Positions 7,363-21,076 of a stretch of 64,000 nt of DNA are shown piece after piece. This DNA is from Stenotrophomonas rhizophila (GTDB lineage: Bacteria; Pseudomonadota; Gammaproteobacteria; Xanthomonadales; Xanthomonadaceae). The first letter of the stretch is position 1. Every line of letters begins with the position of its first letter. The notes under the pieces were generated by a model, which worked only from the letters and a program-made list of their open reading frames with translations, had not been told where the DNA came from and did no database searches. A program made the translations under genes and the position numbers. The DNA is taken from contig NZ_RJKV01000001.1 in NCBI RefSeq assembly GCF_003751305.1, positions 248,001-312,000 on the forward strand. Reading direction: 5' to 3'.

Positions 7363-9489
7363 TCAGAAGTCCTGCTGCAGGCTGAGGTAGGCGCCGCGGC
7401 GGGGACCCCACTGCGGGGCGAAGACGCCGATGCCGCCGCCGTCGCGCAGTTGGTAGCTGCGATCCAGTGCGTTGACCAGGGCGAGCTGCGCGTGCAGCGG
7501 GTGGCCGCTGTCGGCGTTGAAGTCGTGGCCGGCGCTGAGGTTGAGCTGCAGGTAGGCGGGGAGCTCGCCGCCGTTGGGGATGCCCTCGGCATCCGAGCGC
7601 AGGCCGCTGCCGAAGACGTAGTCCGCGCCCAGGCGGTTGTGGCCGGCGAAGGCGTAGCTGATACCGCCCGATGAGGTCAGTTTCTGGTCGTGGTCCAGAT
7701 GGATCCAGTTGTTCTGGACGTAGGCCAGTGCCTCGGGATCCAGGTTGTACTGACCGGTGATGACCTGCTTGCCCGTGGCCTTGTTGTAGGCGGCGTTGAC
7801 GTAGGCGCTGAGCGGGCCGTTGCTGTAGTCGGCACTGAACTCCACGCCGTGGATGTGGCCGAGGCGATAGTTGAACGTCGAGTAGATGTAGGCGGCGCCG
7901 AACTGGCCTTCGTCCTGCAGGCGGTCGACCTTGCGGTCGTAGGCGTCCAGGCCCAGGGTGAGGTGTTCGCCCAGCTGCTGGGAGACGCCGATGTCGTAGT
8001 AGTCGCTGCGCTCGGACAGCGGCGTGGTGCTGCCTCCGGCCGGTTGCTGGTTGGTGGTGCCGTCGTAGAGTGCGATGTCGCTGCTGGCCACCAGTTCGCT
8101 GGCCGGCGGGGTGAAGTAGCGCGAGTACCCGGCGTGCACGGTGGTGCTGTCGGTGGCGTTCCAGACCACGCCCACCCGCGGGCTGAGCTGGCCTTCAGTG
8201 CCACCGAACGCCTTGTAGCGGTCGCCGCGCAGGCCGTAGTTCACGGTCCAGTCGTCGCCGAGGCGCCATTCGTCCTGCAGATAGACCGCGGTGGTGGTGG
8301 CGTTGAAGGCACTCGCCTCCGGAATGCGCAGTGGCGTGGTGCTGGCCTGTCGGCCGTCGGCGTCGACCGGGAACACCCAGGTGTTGCTGCCGGCGCGGGC
8401 GTGTTCGGCGTTGACGTACAGGCCATAGCGCACGGTGTGGTTGCCGCCCAGCGGGGTGGAGAAATCGGCCTGCACGGTGTTGGCGCGGTTGCTGCGCTCC
8501 ACCTGTGAGGCGACGCCGTTGAAGATCAGATCGCCAGCCAGGTCCGGGTTGAAGGACAGGTCGCTGTAGCGCTGCCCGGCCGAGACCTGGTAGGCGGTGT
8601 TGCCCAGCGCGCCCTGCAGCACCAGCATGCCGAAGCGGGTGGTCTCGCGCTGGGTTTCGTCCAGCGCGGCGGAGTCCGCAGTGACCGTATCCAGGTAGCC
8701 GAACTGCGGGGTCTGGCCGGGGTTGACCGGGATCTGGAAGCGATTGTTGGAGAACCCGGCGAACAGGCTCAGGCGCGTGTCGTCGTTGACCAGATAGGTC
8801 AGGTCGGCGAACGCCTTGCCCTGGTGGGTGTCATCGTGGTCCGGCGTACGCGAGGCGGTGGGGTTTTCCATGCCGACCTGATTCTGGTCGTAGTTGCCGG
8901 TCAGATACCAGCTCCAGCGGCCCTGGCTGCCCCACCACGAGGCGTTGGGATTGACCTTGCCGTAGGAGCCGGCAGTGAGGCCGGCGCTGCCGCCATTGCC
9001 CAGCTCGGCGCCGCTGCGGGTGGTGATGTCCACCACGGCGGCGGTGCGCTCGCCGAACTGCGCCGGCAGCGCCCCGTCCATCAGGCGGATGCTCTTGATC
9101 GCGCGGGCATCCAGGGTCTGGCCGAAGCCGGAGATCGATTCGGGCAGCAGGACGCCGTTGAGGCGGTACTGGAGGTTGGCGTGGTCGCCGCGCACGTGGA
9201 CACCGCCGTAGGAGTCCTGGACCACGCCCGGGGCCTGCAGCAGCACCTGGTTCAACGGGGTGGAGGCGCCCAGTGGCAGGTTCTGGATGTCTTCGGCGGT
9301 GATCTGGTACTGGCTGCTGCCGATATCCGGCGACAGCGCATTGCGCGCCTGGTCGAGTTTGGCGCTGACCGTGACCGCATCCAGATCGGTCACCGCAGGG
9401 GCGGCGCTGGCGGGGGTGGCGGCGAGGGCGGGCAGGCCGGTCAGGGCCAGGGAAACAGCAATACCGGTAGCAAGCAGGGAGGGCTTCAT
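7363..9489 (-). CDS. TonB-dependent receptor
   Basis: This 708-residue outer-membrane receptor imports a ligand using TonB energy. The ATG at 9489 gives a clear signal peptide (MKPSLLATGIAVSLALTGLPALA); the frame extends 15 residues further with no signal at its start. The plug domain (about 45-165) contains VRGDHANLQYRLNGVLLPE and ends DITTRSG; the rest is beta-barrel ending in Phe (LSLQQDF), as expected for BAM recognition. An Asp/His-rich stretch, PDHDDTHQG, lies in the early barrel. A 15-bp palindrome lies 47 bp upstream of the start. The ligand is unknown; zinc is a speculative guess from the palindrome and the His/Asp stretch. Confidence 0.88.
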   Translation of the reverse strand: MKPSLLATGIAVSLALTGLPALAATPASAAPAVTDLDAVTVSAKLDQARNALSPDIGSSQYQITAEDIQNLPLGASTPLNQVLLQAPGVVQDSYGGVHVRGDHANLQYRLNGVLLPESISGFGQTLDARAIKSIRLMDGALPAQFGERTAAVVDITTRSGAELGNGGSAGLTAGSYGKVNPNASWWGSQGRWSWYLTGNYDQNQVGMENPTASRTPDHDDTHQGKAFADLTYLVNDDTRLSLFAGFSNNRFQIPVNPGQTPQFGYLDTVTADSAALDETQRETTRFGMLVLQGALGNTAYQVSAGQRYSDLSFNPDLAGDLIFNGVASQVERSNRANTVQADFSTPLGGNHTVRYGLYVNAEHARAGSNTWVFPVDADGRQASTTPLRIPEASAFNATTTAVYLQDEWRLGDDWTVNYGLRGDRYKAFGGTEGQLSPRVGVVWNATDSTTVHAGYSRYFTPPASELVASSDIALYDGTTNQQPAGGSTTPLSERSDYYDIGVSQQLGEHLTLGLDAYDRKVDRLQDEGQFGAAYIYSTFNYRLGHIHGVEFSADYSNGPLSAYVNAAYNKATGKQVITGQYNLDPEALAYVQNNWIHLDHDQKLTSSGGISYAFAGHNRLGADYVFGSGLRSDAEGIPNGGELPAYLQLNLSAGHDFNADSGHPLHAQLALVNALDRSYQLRDGGGIGVFAPQWGPRRGAYLSLQQDF

Positions 9490-9535
9490 GAGGATGGCTT
9501 GGCTGGGCGATGGGAGGAGGGGCCGGCCTGGCAAG

Positions 9536-9550
9536 TGTTACTCCGTAACA
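9536..9550 (-). promoter_or_regulatory. Perfect palindrome upstream of the TonB receptor (Zur/Fur-family-like)
   Basis: TGTTAC-TCC-GTAACA is a perfect 6-3-6 palindrome 47-61 bp upstream of the receptor start codon. Its TGTTA and TAACA halves match the ends of the gammaproteobacterial Zur consensus TGTTATANTATAACA (10 of 14 defined positions). It lies in the divergent region shared with the DAHP synthase gene. The regulator is inferred only. Confidence 0.5.
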
Positions 9551-9703
9551 AATCATGCGCCTGTCCGATGCCGCTGGACCATGCGCGATCTGGCCGATCG
9601 CGGTGTCCTTTCTTCAGCGTTCAGCCTGCGGGCATGTGCCCGCCCCTTTGCGCCGGGGGCGCGCTCTGCGACCATGACCGGCCCCACACCCCGGAAGTCC
9701 GTG

Positions 9704-11092
<1,389 letters not shown>

Positions 11093-11196
11093 TACCGGTG
11101 CGTGTCCTCGACACGCACCTTACATTCGCCTGACACCATGGTCATGGTGGCACCGGCATGCTGTGCACTTCCTTGCGAAGAACACAGGAGCGTGCA

Positions 11197-12342
11197 GTGA
11201 CCGTGGACTGGCAGCAGGCAGCGCTGTATCTATGGCCGATCTCGATCGCCCTGGCGATCGGGATCAGCGGCTGGTGGTTGTTGATGGCGTTGACGCGGCG
11301 GCTGAAAGACCGCGACTACCGCCGCGCCCGCATCGCGCGCGTGATCAGCCGACCGCTGGCGTTCGCCCTGCCGCTGCTGCTGTTGATTCCCGCACTCGAA
11401 GCGACGCCGCTGCAGGAACACCGGCTTGAACAGGCGCTGCGGCTGCTGCACATCGGTGTGACCGGCTGCGTCATCTGGCTGCTGGTGCGGGCCGTGGCCG
11501 CGGGCGAGCAGGCGATCCTGCGCGACCATCCGATGGAGGTGGCCGACAACCTCGAGGCACGCCGCATCCAGACCCAGACCCGGGTGCTGAGTCGCGTGCT
11601 GATGGGCGCGATCATCCTGGTGGGCGTCTCGCTGATCCTGCTCACCTTCCCGATGGTGCGCCAGATCGGCACCGCGCTGCTGGCCTCGGCCGGCATCATC
11701 GGCCTGGTCGCCGGTATCGCGGCCAAGCCGGTGTTCGGCAACCTGATCGCCGGCCTGCAGATCGCCTTGACCCAGCCGATCCGGCTGGACGATGTGGTGA
11801 TCGTCGAGGGCGAATGGGGTCGGGTGGAAGAGATCAACAGCAGCTACGTGGTGGTGCGGATCTGGGATGCGCGGCGCATGGTGGTGCCATTGACCTGGTT
11901 CATCGAACACCCGTTCCAGAACTGGACCCGGCGCAGCGCCGATCTGCTCGGCACCGCCTTCCTGTGGCTGGATTACACCGCGCCGATCCCGGCGATCCGC
12001 GCCGAACTGGAGCGCATCTGCAAAGGCGAGGCGCTGTGGGATGGCCAGGTCTGCGTGACCCAGGTGACCGAGACCAGCGAGCACACCCTGCAGGTGCGTC
12101 TGCTGGTGAGCGCCCGCAACTCCGGCGATGCCTTCGATCTGCGCTGCATCGTGCGCGAACGCATGCTCGATTTCCTCGCGCGCGAACATCCTCAGTCGTT
12201 GCCGCGCACCCGCGCCGAGCTCAATCAGGAGGTCGCGCCGACGCGCCGCGCGCGTTCGCAGCCGGCCGAGGACGTGCGCTCGCCCGGTGCCGAAGATGGT
12301 GAGCCGGCGGTCCTGCCAGACCCGGGTGACGCATCCCGGTAA
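11197..12342 (+). CDS. MscS-family mechanosensitive ion channel
   Basis: The product belongs to the small-conductance mechanosensitive channel family, which releases solutes on hypo-osmotic shock. The GTG at 11197 with GGAG upstream gives 381 residues starting MTVDWQQAALYLWP; the frame is open a little further upstream without a better site. About five membrane segments are visible, the last being the pore-lining Gly/Ala-rich helix SAGIIGLVAGIAAKPVFGNLIAG, followed by the beta domain with DDVVIVEGEWGRVEEI and VVPLTWFIEHPFQNW. The C-terminal 50 residues are charged and poorly conserved. Which channel subtype is not clear. Confidence 0.88.
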   Translation: MTVDWQQAALYLWPISIALAIGISGWWLLMALTRRLKDRDYRRARIARVISRPLAFALPLLLLIPALEATPLQEHRLEQALRLLHIGVTGCVIWLLVRAVAAGEQAILRDHPMEVADNLEARRIQTQTRVLSRVLMGAIILVGVSLILLTFPMVRQIGTALLASAGIIGLVAGIAAKPVFGNLIAGLQIALTQPIRLDDVVIVEGEWGRVEEINSSYVVVRIWDARRMVVPLTWFIEHPFQNWTRRSADLLGTAFLWLDYTAPIPAIRAELERICKGEALWDGQVCVTQVTETSEHTLQVRLLVSARNSGDAFDLRCIVRERMLDFLAREHPQSLPRTRAELNQEVAPTRRARSQPAEDVRSPGAEDGEPAVLPDPGDASR

Positions 12343-12365
12343 TGCCGGCCAGCGGCCGGCACTAC
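12343..12365 (-). repeat. SMAG/GTAG-type hairpin
   Basis: TGCCGGCC (12343-12350) pairs with GGCCGGCA (12354-12361), then CTAC, i.e. GTAG on the minus strand. It begins immediately after the TAA of the MscS gene. Confidence 0.8.
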
Positions 12366-12388
12366 CAACGCGGGGCGTACGTTATCGG

Positions 12389-12413
12389 GTAGGTACCGAC
12401 CGTTGGTCGGTAC
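12389..12413 (+). repeat. SMAG/GTAG-type hairpin
   Basis: GTAG at 12389-12392 heads a 9-bp stem GTACCGACC (12393-12401) / GGTCGGTAC (12405-12413). It sits 24 bp after an oppositely oriented copy, between the convergent MscS and amidase genes, and may help end both transcripts. Confidence 0.75.
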
Positions 12414-12420
12414 ACGCCCC

Positions 12421-14037
12421 TCAGGGCGCGACGCCGTTCGTCAGCAGGCTGTCGGTCTGGAACCGCGGGGGGCGACGCGCGCGGGTGCGCTGCTCGTAGG
12501 CGTAGCCCAGTTCGATCAGCCGTGGCTCGCTCCAGGCGGTACCCATGAACAGCAGTCCCAGCGGCAGCCCGTTCACGTGTGCCATCGGCACGGTCAGGCT
12601 GGGGTACCCCGCCACCGCGGCCGCGCTGTAACTCTCACCCGGGAAGTCATCGCCGCGGCCGGGCCGGATCGGCCAGGCCGCCCCGGTGGTCGGTGCCACC
12701 AGCGCATCGAGGTTCTGCTCGCGCAGCACCGCATCGATGCCGTCCGGACCGGCCAACCGGCGGGCATCGCTGCGCGCGCGGATGTACTCCGGGCTGCCAA
12801 GGCCGCCCATGGTGGCGGCGGTGTCCATCAGGTCCTGATCGAACAGCGCCAGCTCCTTGCCTGCATGCTGCCGGTTCCACGCGATGACGTCGTCCAGCGT
12901 GCGCACCGGCGCCTGGTAGGTGGTGAAGTAGCGCTGCAGCCCAGCCTTGAACTCATGCATCAGCACGATCTGCTCAGCCTCCTGCCACTGGCCCTGGGTC
13001 GGCAACTGCACCGGCACCACGGTCGCGCCCGCGTCGCGCAGCACGGCGACCGCATGCTGCAGGGCCGGGGCGATGCCCGGCTTCTGCACCAGGTCGCCAT
13101 ACAGCACGCCGATCCGCGCACCGCGCAGGCCATCGGCGTTCAAGCGTGAGGTGTAGTCGTACACGGCGCGTCCGGGCATGGTCGCGGTGGCCGGGTCGGC
13201 TTCGTCACGTCCGGCGATGGCGGTCAGCAGGGCCGCCGCATCGGCCACACTGCGCGTCATCGGGCCGGCAGTGTCCTGGCTGAAGGAGATCGGGATGATG
13301 CCTTCGCGGCTGACCAGTCCCACGGTTGGCTTCAATCCGACCACGCCGTTGACCGCGGCCGGGCAGACGATGCTGCCATCGGTTTCGGTGCCGATCGCGG
13401 CCACCGCCAGATTGGCCGAGACCGCCACCGCGCTGCCGCTGCTGGAGCCGCACGGGTTGTGGCTGAGCCGGTAGGGATTGCGCGTCTGGCCGCCGCGCGC
13501 GCTCCAGCCGGAGATCGATTGGCTGGAGCGGAAGTTGGCCCACTCACTGAGGTTGGTCTTGCCCAGGATCAGCGCACCGGCCGCGCGCAGCCGCTTGACC
13601 AGGAACGCATCGTCGGGGCGGAAGCCTTCCAGGGCCAGCGAGCCGGCGGTGGTATTCATCGGGCTGGCCCCGATGTTGTCCTTGAGCAGCAGCGGGATGC
13701 CGTGCAGCGGGCCGCGCAGCTGCCCTTGGCGGCGCTCGGCGTCCAGCTGGGCGGCCTCGCGCAGCGCATCGGGATTGAGCTCGATCACCGCACGCAGGCG
13801 CGGGCCGGCCCGGTCGAGGCGGGCGATCCGCTCCAGGTAGGCGCGGGTCAGGGTGACGCTGTCCAGCTCGCCGCTGGCCATGCGCGCTTGCAGCGCGCTG
13901 ATGTCGGCCTCGGCATAGGCGAATGGCAGCGCTGCGGTCGGTGAGGGCGTGGGCGATTCGCGGGCATGCAGGGGCGCCGGGCCCGGGCTGCAGCCGGCCA
14001 GTGCGATGAGCATCAATGACGTCAGTGTCAGGCGCAT
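12421..14037 (-). CDS. pam: Peptide amidase (amidase signature family), lipoprotein
   Basis: This 538-residue protein closely matches, from memory, the peptide amidase Pam of S. maltophilia, which removes the C-terminal amide from peptide amides. The amidase-signature catalytic triad is intact: Lys119 (LLLKDN), cis-Ser198 (CGSSSGS) and nucleophile Ser222 ([10 protein letters not shown]), with the same spacing as Lys123/Ser202/Ser226 in Pam. The N-terminus has a lipobox (LALAGC-type, IALAGC with Cys16), so it is probably tethered to a membrane in the periplasm; the substrate in the cell is not known. It converges on the MscS gene across two SMAG hairpins. Confidence 0.88.
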   Translation of the reverse strand: MRLTLTSLMLIALAGCSPGPAPLHARESPTPSPTAALPFAYAEADISALQARMASGELDSVTLTRAYLERIARLDRAGPRLRAVIELNPDALREAAQLDAERRQGQLRGPLHGIPLLLKDNIGASPMNTTAGSLALEGFRPDDAFLVKRLRAAGALILGKTNLSEWANFRSSQSISGWSARGGQTRNPYRLSHNPCGSSSGSAVAVSANLAVAAIGTETDGSIVCPAAVNGVVGLKPTVGLVSREGIIPISFSQDTAGPMTRSVADAAALLTAIAGRDEADPATATMPGRAVYDYTSRLNADGLRGARIGVLYGDLVQKPGIAPALQHAVAVLRDAGATVVPVQLPTQGQWQEAEQIVLMHEFKAGLQRYFTTYQAPVRTLDDVIAWNRQHAGKELALFDQDLMDTAATMGGLGSPEYIRARSDARRLAGPDGIDAVLREQNLDALVAPTTGAAWPIRPGRGDDFPGESYSAAAVAGYPSLTVPMAHVNGLPLGLLFMGTAWSEPRLIELGYAYEQRTRARRPPRFQTDSLLTNGVAP

Positions 14038-14092
14038 GCCTGTTCCCCCGAACCGGCCGACAGGCTAACCAGCACAGGCGGCGCTTGGCAAC

Positions 14093-14578
14093 TCAAGCCG
14101 CGTTGGCGATCGTGCCGTGGCGTTTTCGGATGTCGCGGGCGAGTACGCCGACCACGATCAGATTGATTACCAGCACCGACCACGAGGCCCAGCCCGGATG
14201 GCGGAGGATGGCGTAGATATCGAACGGCAGGTAGATGCCGGCGGTGACGCAGCCCAGCCAGGAGGCCCAGGCTTTGGCGCGCCAGAGGCCCCAGGCCTCG
14301 AACAGGTGCAGGACGCCGTAGGCGACCATCGCAGCAGCCGCCAGATGCACTGCATCGGGGCTGATCATGTTGAGCAGCGAGGGCAGGGTGCCGTGATCCG
14401 GGTCCAGGCTGAACCGGCGGATCAAGGCATTGACCGCATCGCGCAGGGGCTGCGGACCGAGCATTTCCAGCCCGGTCGCAGCCAATAGCGCCAGAACCGC
14501 CTTGCTGGCTTCCAGCAAGGCGATCAGGTGAAGCCCCGGATGCTTGTGAGGATCCGGGTTGTAGGGCTTGTCGATCAC
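14093..14578 (-). CDS. DUF2127 family membrane protein
   Basis: The 161-residue protein resembles DUF2127 family members, inner-membrane proteins of unknown function. Seen directly: GLHLIALLEASKAVLALLAATG at the N-terminus, a central AVHLAAAAMVAYGVLHLFEAWGLWRAKAWA block and C-terminal segments YLPFDIYAILRHPGW and VLVINLIVVGVLARDIRKR, giving about four membrane helices. It lies 15 bp downstream of typA on the same strand, so it may be cotranscribed with it. Confidence 0.75.
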   Translation of the reverse strand: MIDKPYNPDPHKHPGLHLIALLEASKAVLALLAATGLEMLGPQPLRDAVNALIRRFSLDPDHGTLPSLLNMISPDAVHLAAAAMVAYGVLHLFEAWGLWRAKAWASWLGCVTAGIYLPFDIYAILRHPGWASWSVLVINLIVVGVLARDIRKRHGTIANAA

Positions 14579-14592
14579 GACAATGGGTCCGA

Positions 14593-16440
<1,848 letters not shown>

Positions 16441-16486
16441 GCGAAAGGGGGCCAGTCGGCGCCGGATTTGGAAAAAGAAGTCCAAC

Positions 16487-16515
16487 ATTATACGGCCAAG
16501 ATGACCAATCGCGAA
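16487..16515 (-). promoter_or_regulatory. typA promoter
   Basis: On the minus strand a perfect TATAAT (16492-16487) is preceded, with a 17-bp spacer, by TTCGCG (16515-16510). The predicted start site is near 16480, giving a leader of about 40 nt before the typA ATG. Confidence 0.55.
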
Positions 16516-16550
16516 AAGTACGTCGCAAGCCTTGCCGGACGGGCATTCAG

Positions 16551-16627
16551 GTAGTGCCGGCCGCTGGCCGGCAACCCCATGATCTCCGGCAGGTTCTGCC
16601 TGGCTGCCGGCCAACGGCCGGCACTAC
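16551..16627. repeat. SMAG dimer (two inverted GTAG hairpins)
   Basis: Copy one is GTAG (16551-16554) plus TGCCGGCC/GGCCGGCA (16555-16562, 16566-16573). Copy two is TGCCGGCC/GGCCGGCA (16605-16612, 16616-16623) plus CTAC (16624-16627), so the two face each other. The pair lies in the divergent typA-ppiB spacer. Confidence 0.85.
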
Positions 16628-16710
16628 CGTCCTCCTTTTTGCAGGCCGCCCGCATACCACGGGTGTATCCTATGGGGCTAACGACAAACCCCCGTACCCC
16701 AAGGATTTGC

Positions 16711-17205
16711 ATGTCCCTCATCGCCACTTTCGACACCACCCAGGGCCCGATCAAGGTCGAGCTGTTCGCCGACAAGGCCCCGCTGACGGTCGCCAACTTC
16801 GTCAACCTGGTCAAGCACGGCTTCTATGACGGCCTGGTCTTCCACCGCGTGATCCCGGACTTCATGATCCAGGGCGGCTGCCCCAAGGGCCAGGGCACCG
16901 GCGGCCCGGGCTACAAGTTCGAAGATGAAAAGAATGGCGTGAAGCACCAGGTCGGTTCGCTGTCGATGGCCAATGCCGGCCCGAACACGAACGGCAGCCA
17001 GTTCTTCATCACCCACATCAAGACCGATTGGCTGGACGGCAAGCACACCGTGTTCGGTCAGGTGCTCGACGGCCAGGCCATCGTGGACTCGGTCAAGCAG
17101 GGCGACGTGATCCATTCGATCACCCTGGAAGGCGACACCGACGCCGTGCTGGCCGCCCAGGCCGAGCGCGTGGCGGAGTGGAACAAGCTCATCCCCAGCG
17201 CCTGA
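16711..17205 (+). CDS. ppiB: Peptidyl-prolyl cis-trans isomerase (cyclophilin B type)
   Basis: This 164-residue cyclophilin catalyses proline isomerisation during folding. No signal peptide is seen, so it is the cytoplasmic form. Family signatures are [13 protein letters not shown], the catalytic-loop [17 protein letters not shown] and [14 protein letters not shown]. The ATG at 16711 gives the usual start [12 protein letters not shown]; the frame runs upstream through repeats only. An intrinsic terminator follows 12 bp after the stop, before mdh. Confidence 0.95.
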   Translation: MSLIATFDTTQGPIKVELFADKAPLTVANFVNLVKHGFYDGLVFHRVIPDFMIQGGCPKGQGTGGPGYKFEDEKNGVKHQVGSLSMANAGPNTNGSQFFITHIKTDWLDGKHTVFGQVLDGQAIVDSVKQGDVIHSITLEGDTDAVLAAQAERVAEWNKLIPSA

Positions 17206-17216
17206 TCCGATCCCGA

Positions 17217-18255
<1,039 letters not shown>

Positions 18256-18302
18256 TCGCACGCCATGACAGTTGCCGGCCGTTGGTCGGTGCCTGATGGA
18301 AG

Positions 18303-18332
18303 AAACGCCGGGCATTGCCCGGCGTTTTTTTT
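18303..18332 (+). terminator. Intrinsic terminator of mdh
   Basis: AAACGCCGGGC (18303-18313) and GCCCGGCGTTT (18317-18327) form an 11-bp stem with an ATT loop, followed by further T residues. Confidence 0.92.
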
Positions 18333-18416
18333 GGTCTCCCTACGACCAAGGTCGTGCGGTCGGCCAACGGCCATCGGACTATGCTCGATCCCATGACTTT
18401 GTCTGGGAGGGCTGTC

Positions 18417-20294
18417 ATGCGTTACGAAGATGTCTATCGACGTTCGGTCGATGAACCCGAGGCGTTCTGGGGCGAAGAGGCCCATCGCATCTATTGGCAT
18501 ACCCCGCCGCAGCAGATCCTCGACTACAGCAACCCGCCGTTCCGGCGCTGGTTCGTCGGCGGGGAAACCAACCTCTGCTACAACGCGGTGGACCGCCATC
18601 TGGTCGACCGTCCCGACCAGCTCGCCCTTGTCGCCATCTCCAGTGAAACCGGTGTTACCCGCGAGATCACCTACCGTGAGCTGCACCGCGAAGTGAATGC
18701 CTTCGCCGCCGTGCTGCAGCGGCTGGACGTGCAGCGTGGCGACCGCGTGGTGATCTACATGCCGAACATGGCCGAAGCGGTGTTCGCGATGCTGGCCTGC
18801 GCACGCATCGGGGCGATCCACTCGGTGGTGTTCGGCGGTTTCGCCGCGCACAACCTGGCACTGCGCATCGATGACGCCGAACCGAAGCTGTTGATCGCCG
18901 CCGACGCCGGCAAGCGCGGCGGCAAAGTGATTCCCTACAAGGCGATGGTCGATGCCGCCTGCGCCGAAGCCGCTTCGCCGCCACCGCACGTGCTGATCGT
19001 CTCGCGCGGTCTGGACCCGGCCGAGCCGAAGGTGCCCGGTCGCGACGTCGATTACGCCACGCTGCGTGCCGAGGTAGGTGACCAGGATGTACCGGTGGTG
19101 TGGCTGGAATCCAGTGAGCCGAGCTATCTGCTCTACACCTCCGGCACCACCGGCAAGCCGAAGGGCGTACAGCGTGATGTCGGCGGCTACGCAGTAGCGA
19201 TGGCGCAGTCGATGGAGACGGTGTTCGACTGCAAGCCCGGCCAGGTGATGTTCTCCACCTCGGATGTGGGCTGGGCGGTCGGGCATTCCTACAACGTCTA
19301 CGGCCCACTGATCGGCGGCTGCACCTCGCTGCTGTACGAAGGGCTGCCGACCCATCCGGACCCGGGCATCTGGTGGGCGCTGTGCGAACAGTACGGCGTG
19401 CGCACGCTGTTCTCCTCGCCGACCGCGATCCGCGTGCTCAAGAAGCACGATGCCGATTTCATCCGCCGCCACGATCTGGAAGCACTGAAGTACGTGTTCC
19501 TCGCCGGCGAACCGCTCGATGAGCCGACCGCGCACTGGATCAACGATGCACTCGGCAAGCCGATCATCGACAACTACTGGCAGACCGAAACCGGCTGGCC
19601 GGCACTGACCCTGCTGCCGGGCGTGGACATGAAACCGGTGCGCTTCGGCTCGCCCGGTTTCCCGAACCTCGGCTACCGGATGAAGGTCATCGACGAGAAC
19701 ACCGGCGAGACCGTCGCGCCGGGGCAGAAGGGCGTGCTGGTGATGATCCCGCCGCTGCCGCCGGGCTGCATGACCACGGTCTGGAAGGACGACGCGCGCT
19801 TCATCCAGAGTTACTTCAGCCACTTCAAGGAACTGCTGTACAGCTCGCTGGACTGGGCGATCCAGGACGAAGACGGCTACACCTTCATCCTCGGCCGCAC
19901 CGACGATGTCATCAACGTGGCCGGGCACCGCCTGGGCACGCGGGAGATCGAAGAATGCATCGCCGGCCATCCGCTGGTGGCCGAGGCCGCCGTGATCGGG
20001 GTCAAGGACGAACTCAAGGGCCAGGTGCCGCTGGTATTCGTCACCCTCAAGCAGGCCCTGCAGGGCGACGGCAGTGCCGTGGCGGCCGAGATGATGCAGC
20101 GGGTGACCAATACCCTGGGCGCGGTCGCGCGGCCGGCGCACATCCATATCGTCAACGCGCTGCCCAAGACGCGTTCGGGCAAGCTGCTGCGGCGCTCGCT
20201 GCAGGCGCTGGCGGAGGAACGTGATCCGGGTGATCTGTCGACTCTGGACGACCCGTCCGCACTGGACGAGATCCGGCGCGCGCTGGGTTCCTAG
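18417..20294 (+). CDS. prpE: Propionyl-CoA synthetase / acyl-CoA synthetase
   Basis: The 625-residue AMP-forming ligase resembles PrpE, which activates propionate (or similar short acids) to the CoA thioester. The ATG at 18417 has GGGAGG upstream and starts MRYEDVYRRSVDEPEAFWGEEA, the family N-terminus. The ATP-binding motif YTSGTTGKPKGV, the adenylate-binding DNYWQTETGWP segment, the hinge GRTDDVINVAGHRLGTREIEE and the C-terminal catalytic Lys in PKTRSGKLLRRSL are all present. No prp methylcitrate genes are nearby. Acetate or other short-chain substrates cannot be excluded. Confidence 0.88.
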   Translation: MRYEDVYRRSVDEPEAFWGEEAHRIYWHTPPQQILDYSNPPFRRWFVGGETNLCYNAVDRHLVDRPDQLALVAISSETGVTREITYRELHREVNAFAAVLQRLDVQRGDRVVIYMPNMAEAVFAMLACARIGAIHSVVFGGFAAHNLALRIDDAEPKLLIAADAGKRGGKVIPYKAMVDAACAEAASPPPHVLIVSRGLDPAEPKVPGRDVDYATLRAEVGDQDVPVVWLESSEPSYLLYTSGTTGKPKGVQRDVGGYAVAMAQSMETVFDCKPGQVMFSTSDVGWAVGHSYNVYGPLIGGCTSLLYEGLPTHPDPGIWWALCEQYGVRTLFSSPTAIRVLKKHDADFIRRHDLEALKYVFLAGEPLDEPTAHWINDALGKPIIDNYWQTETGWPALTLLPGVDMKPVRFGSPGFPNLGYRMKVIDENTGETVAPGQKGVLVMIPPLPPGCMTTVWKDDARFIQSYFSHFKELLYSSLDWAIQDEDGYTFILGRTDDVINVAGHRLGTREIEECIAGHPLVAEAAVIGVKDELKGQVPLVFVTLKQALQGDGSAVAAEMMQRVTNTLGAVARPAHIHIVNALPKTRSGKLLRRSLQALAEERDPGDLSTLDDPSALDEIRRALGS

Positions 20295-20321
20295 GGCGCC
20301 AATAACCGCCTGCGCTCCCCG

Positions 20322-20352
20322 GGCCCGCCCTCTTCGGAGAGGCGGGCCTTTT
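20322..20352 (+). terminator. Intrinsic terminator of prpE
   Basis: GGCCCGCC (20322-20329) pairs with GGCGGGCC (20341-20348), with further pairing towards a TTCG-containing loop and a short T-run after the stem. Confidence 0.85.
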
Positions 20353-20509
20353 CATGTCCGCCGCGCGCCGGCCGGCCCGTGCTGCAGCGCATTACAGCCG
20401 ATGCGGAGGCTCGGGTAAGCTGCGCAGGTGATCGTTGCAAGGGGGCGCGCACGTAGCGGCGAACGGCCGGTGCCACGCGCGGTAATGCACCACGTGAAGG
20501 GGGGAGTAC

Positions 20510-21004
20510 ATGGCGTACATTCATGCCAAGACGGCCGCTGGCCGTCAGGAAATCGAGGATCGTGCGCGGCGCCTGCCGCCGGCGCTGCGTTCCATGCTGC
20601 TGATGGTCGATGGTCAGCGCGATGACACCGTGTTGACCGCTCTGCTGCCGGGCCTGCGCGCACCGGACGATGCGCTGGCGCAGCTGTCGGCAATGGGCTT
20701 GATCGAGATCGTCGGTGGCAGCGCCGCACCGGTGGTCGCCACGGCGCTGACTGCCGGGCGCGAGCAGGATCCGGAGCTGTACAAGCGGCTGTATGACTGG
20801 ATGAGCGAATCGGTGCGCAGACACCTCGGTCTGAAGGGGTATTTCATGCAGTTGAAAGTCGAGCGCTGCACCGATGCCGGCGGCCTGGAAAAGCTGTGGC
20901 CGGACATGGCCGCCGCGATCAGCAAGGCGAAAAGCCCGGCACTGGCCAACCGCTGGCTTGAAGAAACGCACGCGCTGCTGCACACCGAGGCCGTGATCGC
21001 CTGA
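20510..21004 (+). CDS. Hypothetical protein, 164 residues
   Basis: I do not recognise this family with confidence. The ATG at 20510 follows a strong purine-rich site (GGGGGGAG), and the codon use is like the neighbours, so it is a real gene. The first third reads LPPALRSMLLMVDGQRDDTVLTALLPGL followed by ALAQLSAMGLIEIVGG (residues about 24-66), a layout resembling a small winged-helix-like module found in several proteobacterial proteins. The C-terminal half is helical (DPELYKRLYDWMSESVRRHLGLKGYFMQLKVERC). No signal peptide or membrane segment. It lies 72 bp before a Suppressor-of-fused gene and could be in an operon with it. Confidence 0.7.
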   Translation: MAYIHAKTAAGRQEIEDRARRLPPALRSMLLMVDGQRDDTVLTALLPGLRAPDDALAQLSAMGLIEIVGGSAAPVVATALTAGREQDPELYKRLYDWMSESVRRHLGLKGYFMQLKVERCTDAGGLEKLWPDMAAAISKAKSPALANRWLEETHALLHTEAVIA

Positions 21005-21076
21005 GGCGATACGTCGACGGCAGCCAGGCAGCACGCTGTTTAGAATGCGTGCTGTTTCGTGTGCGGGAGAATAGCG

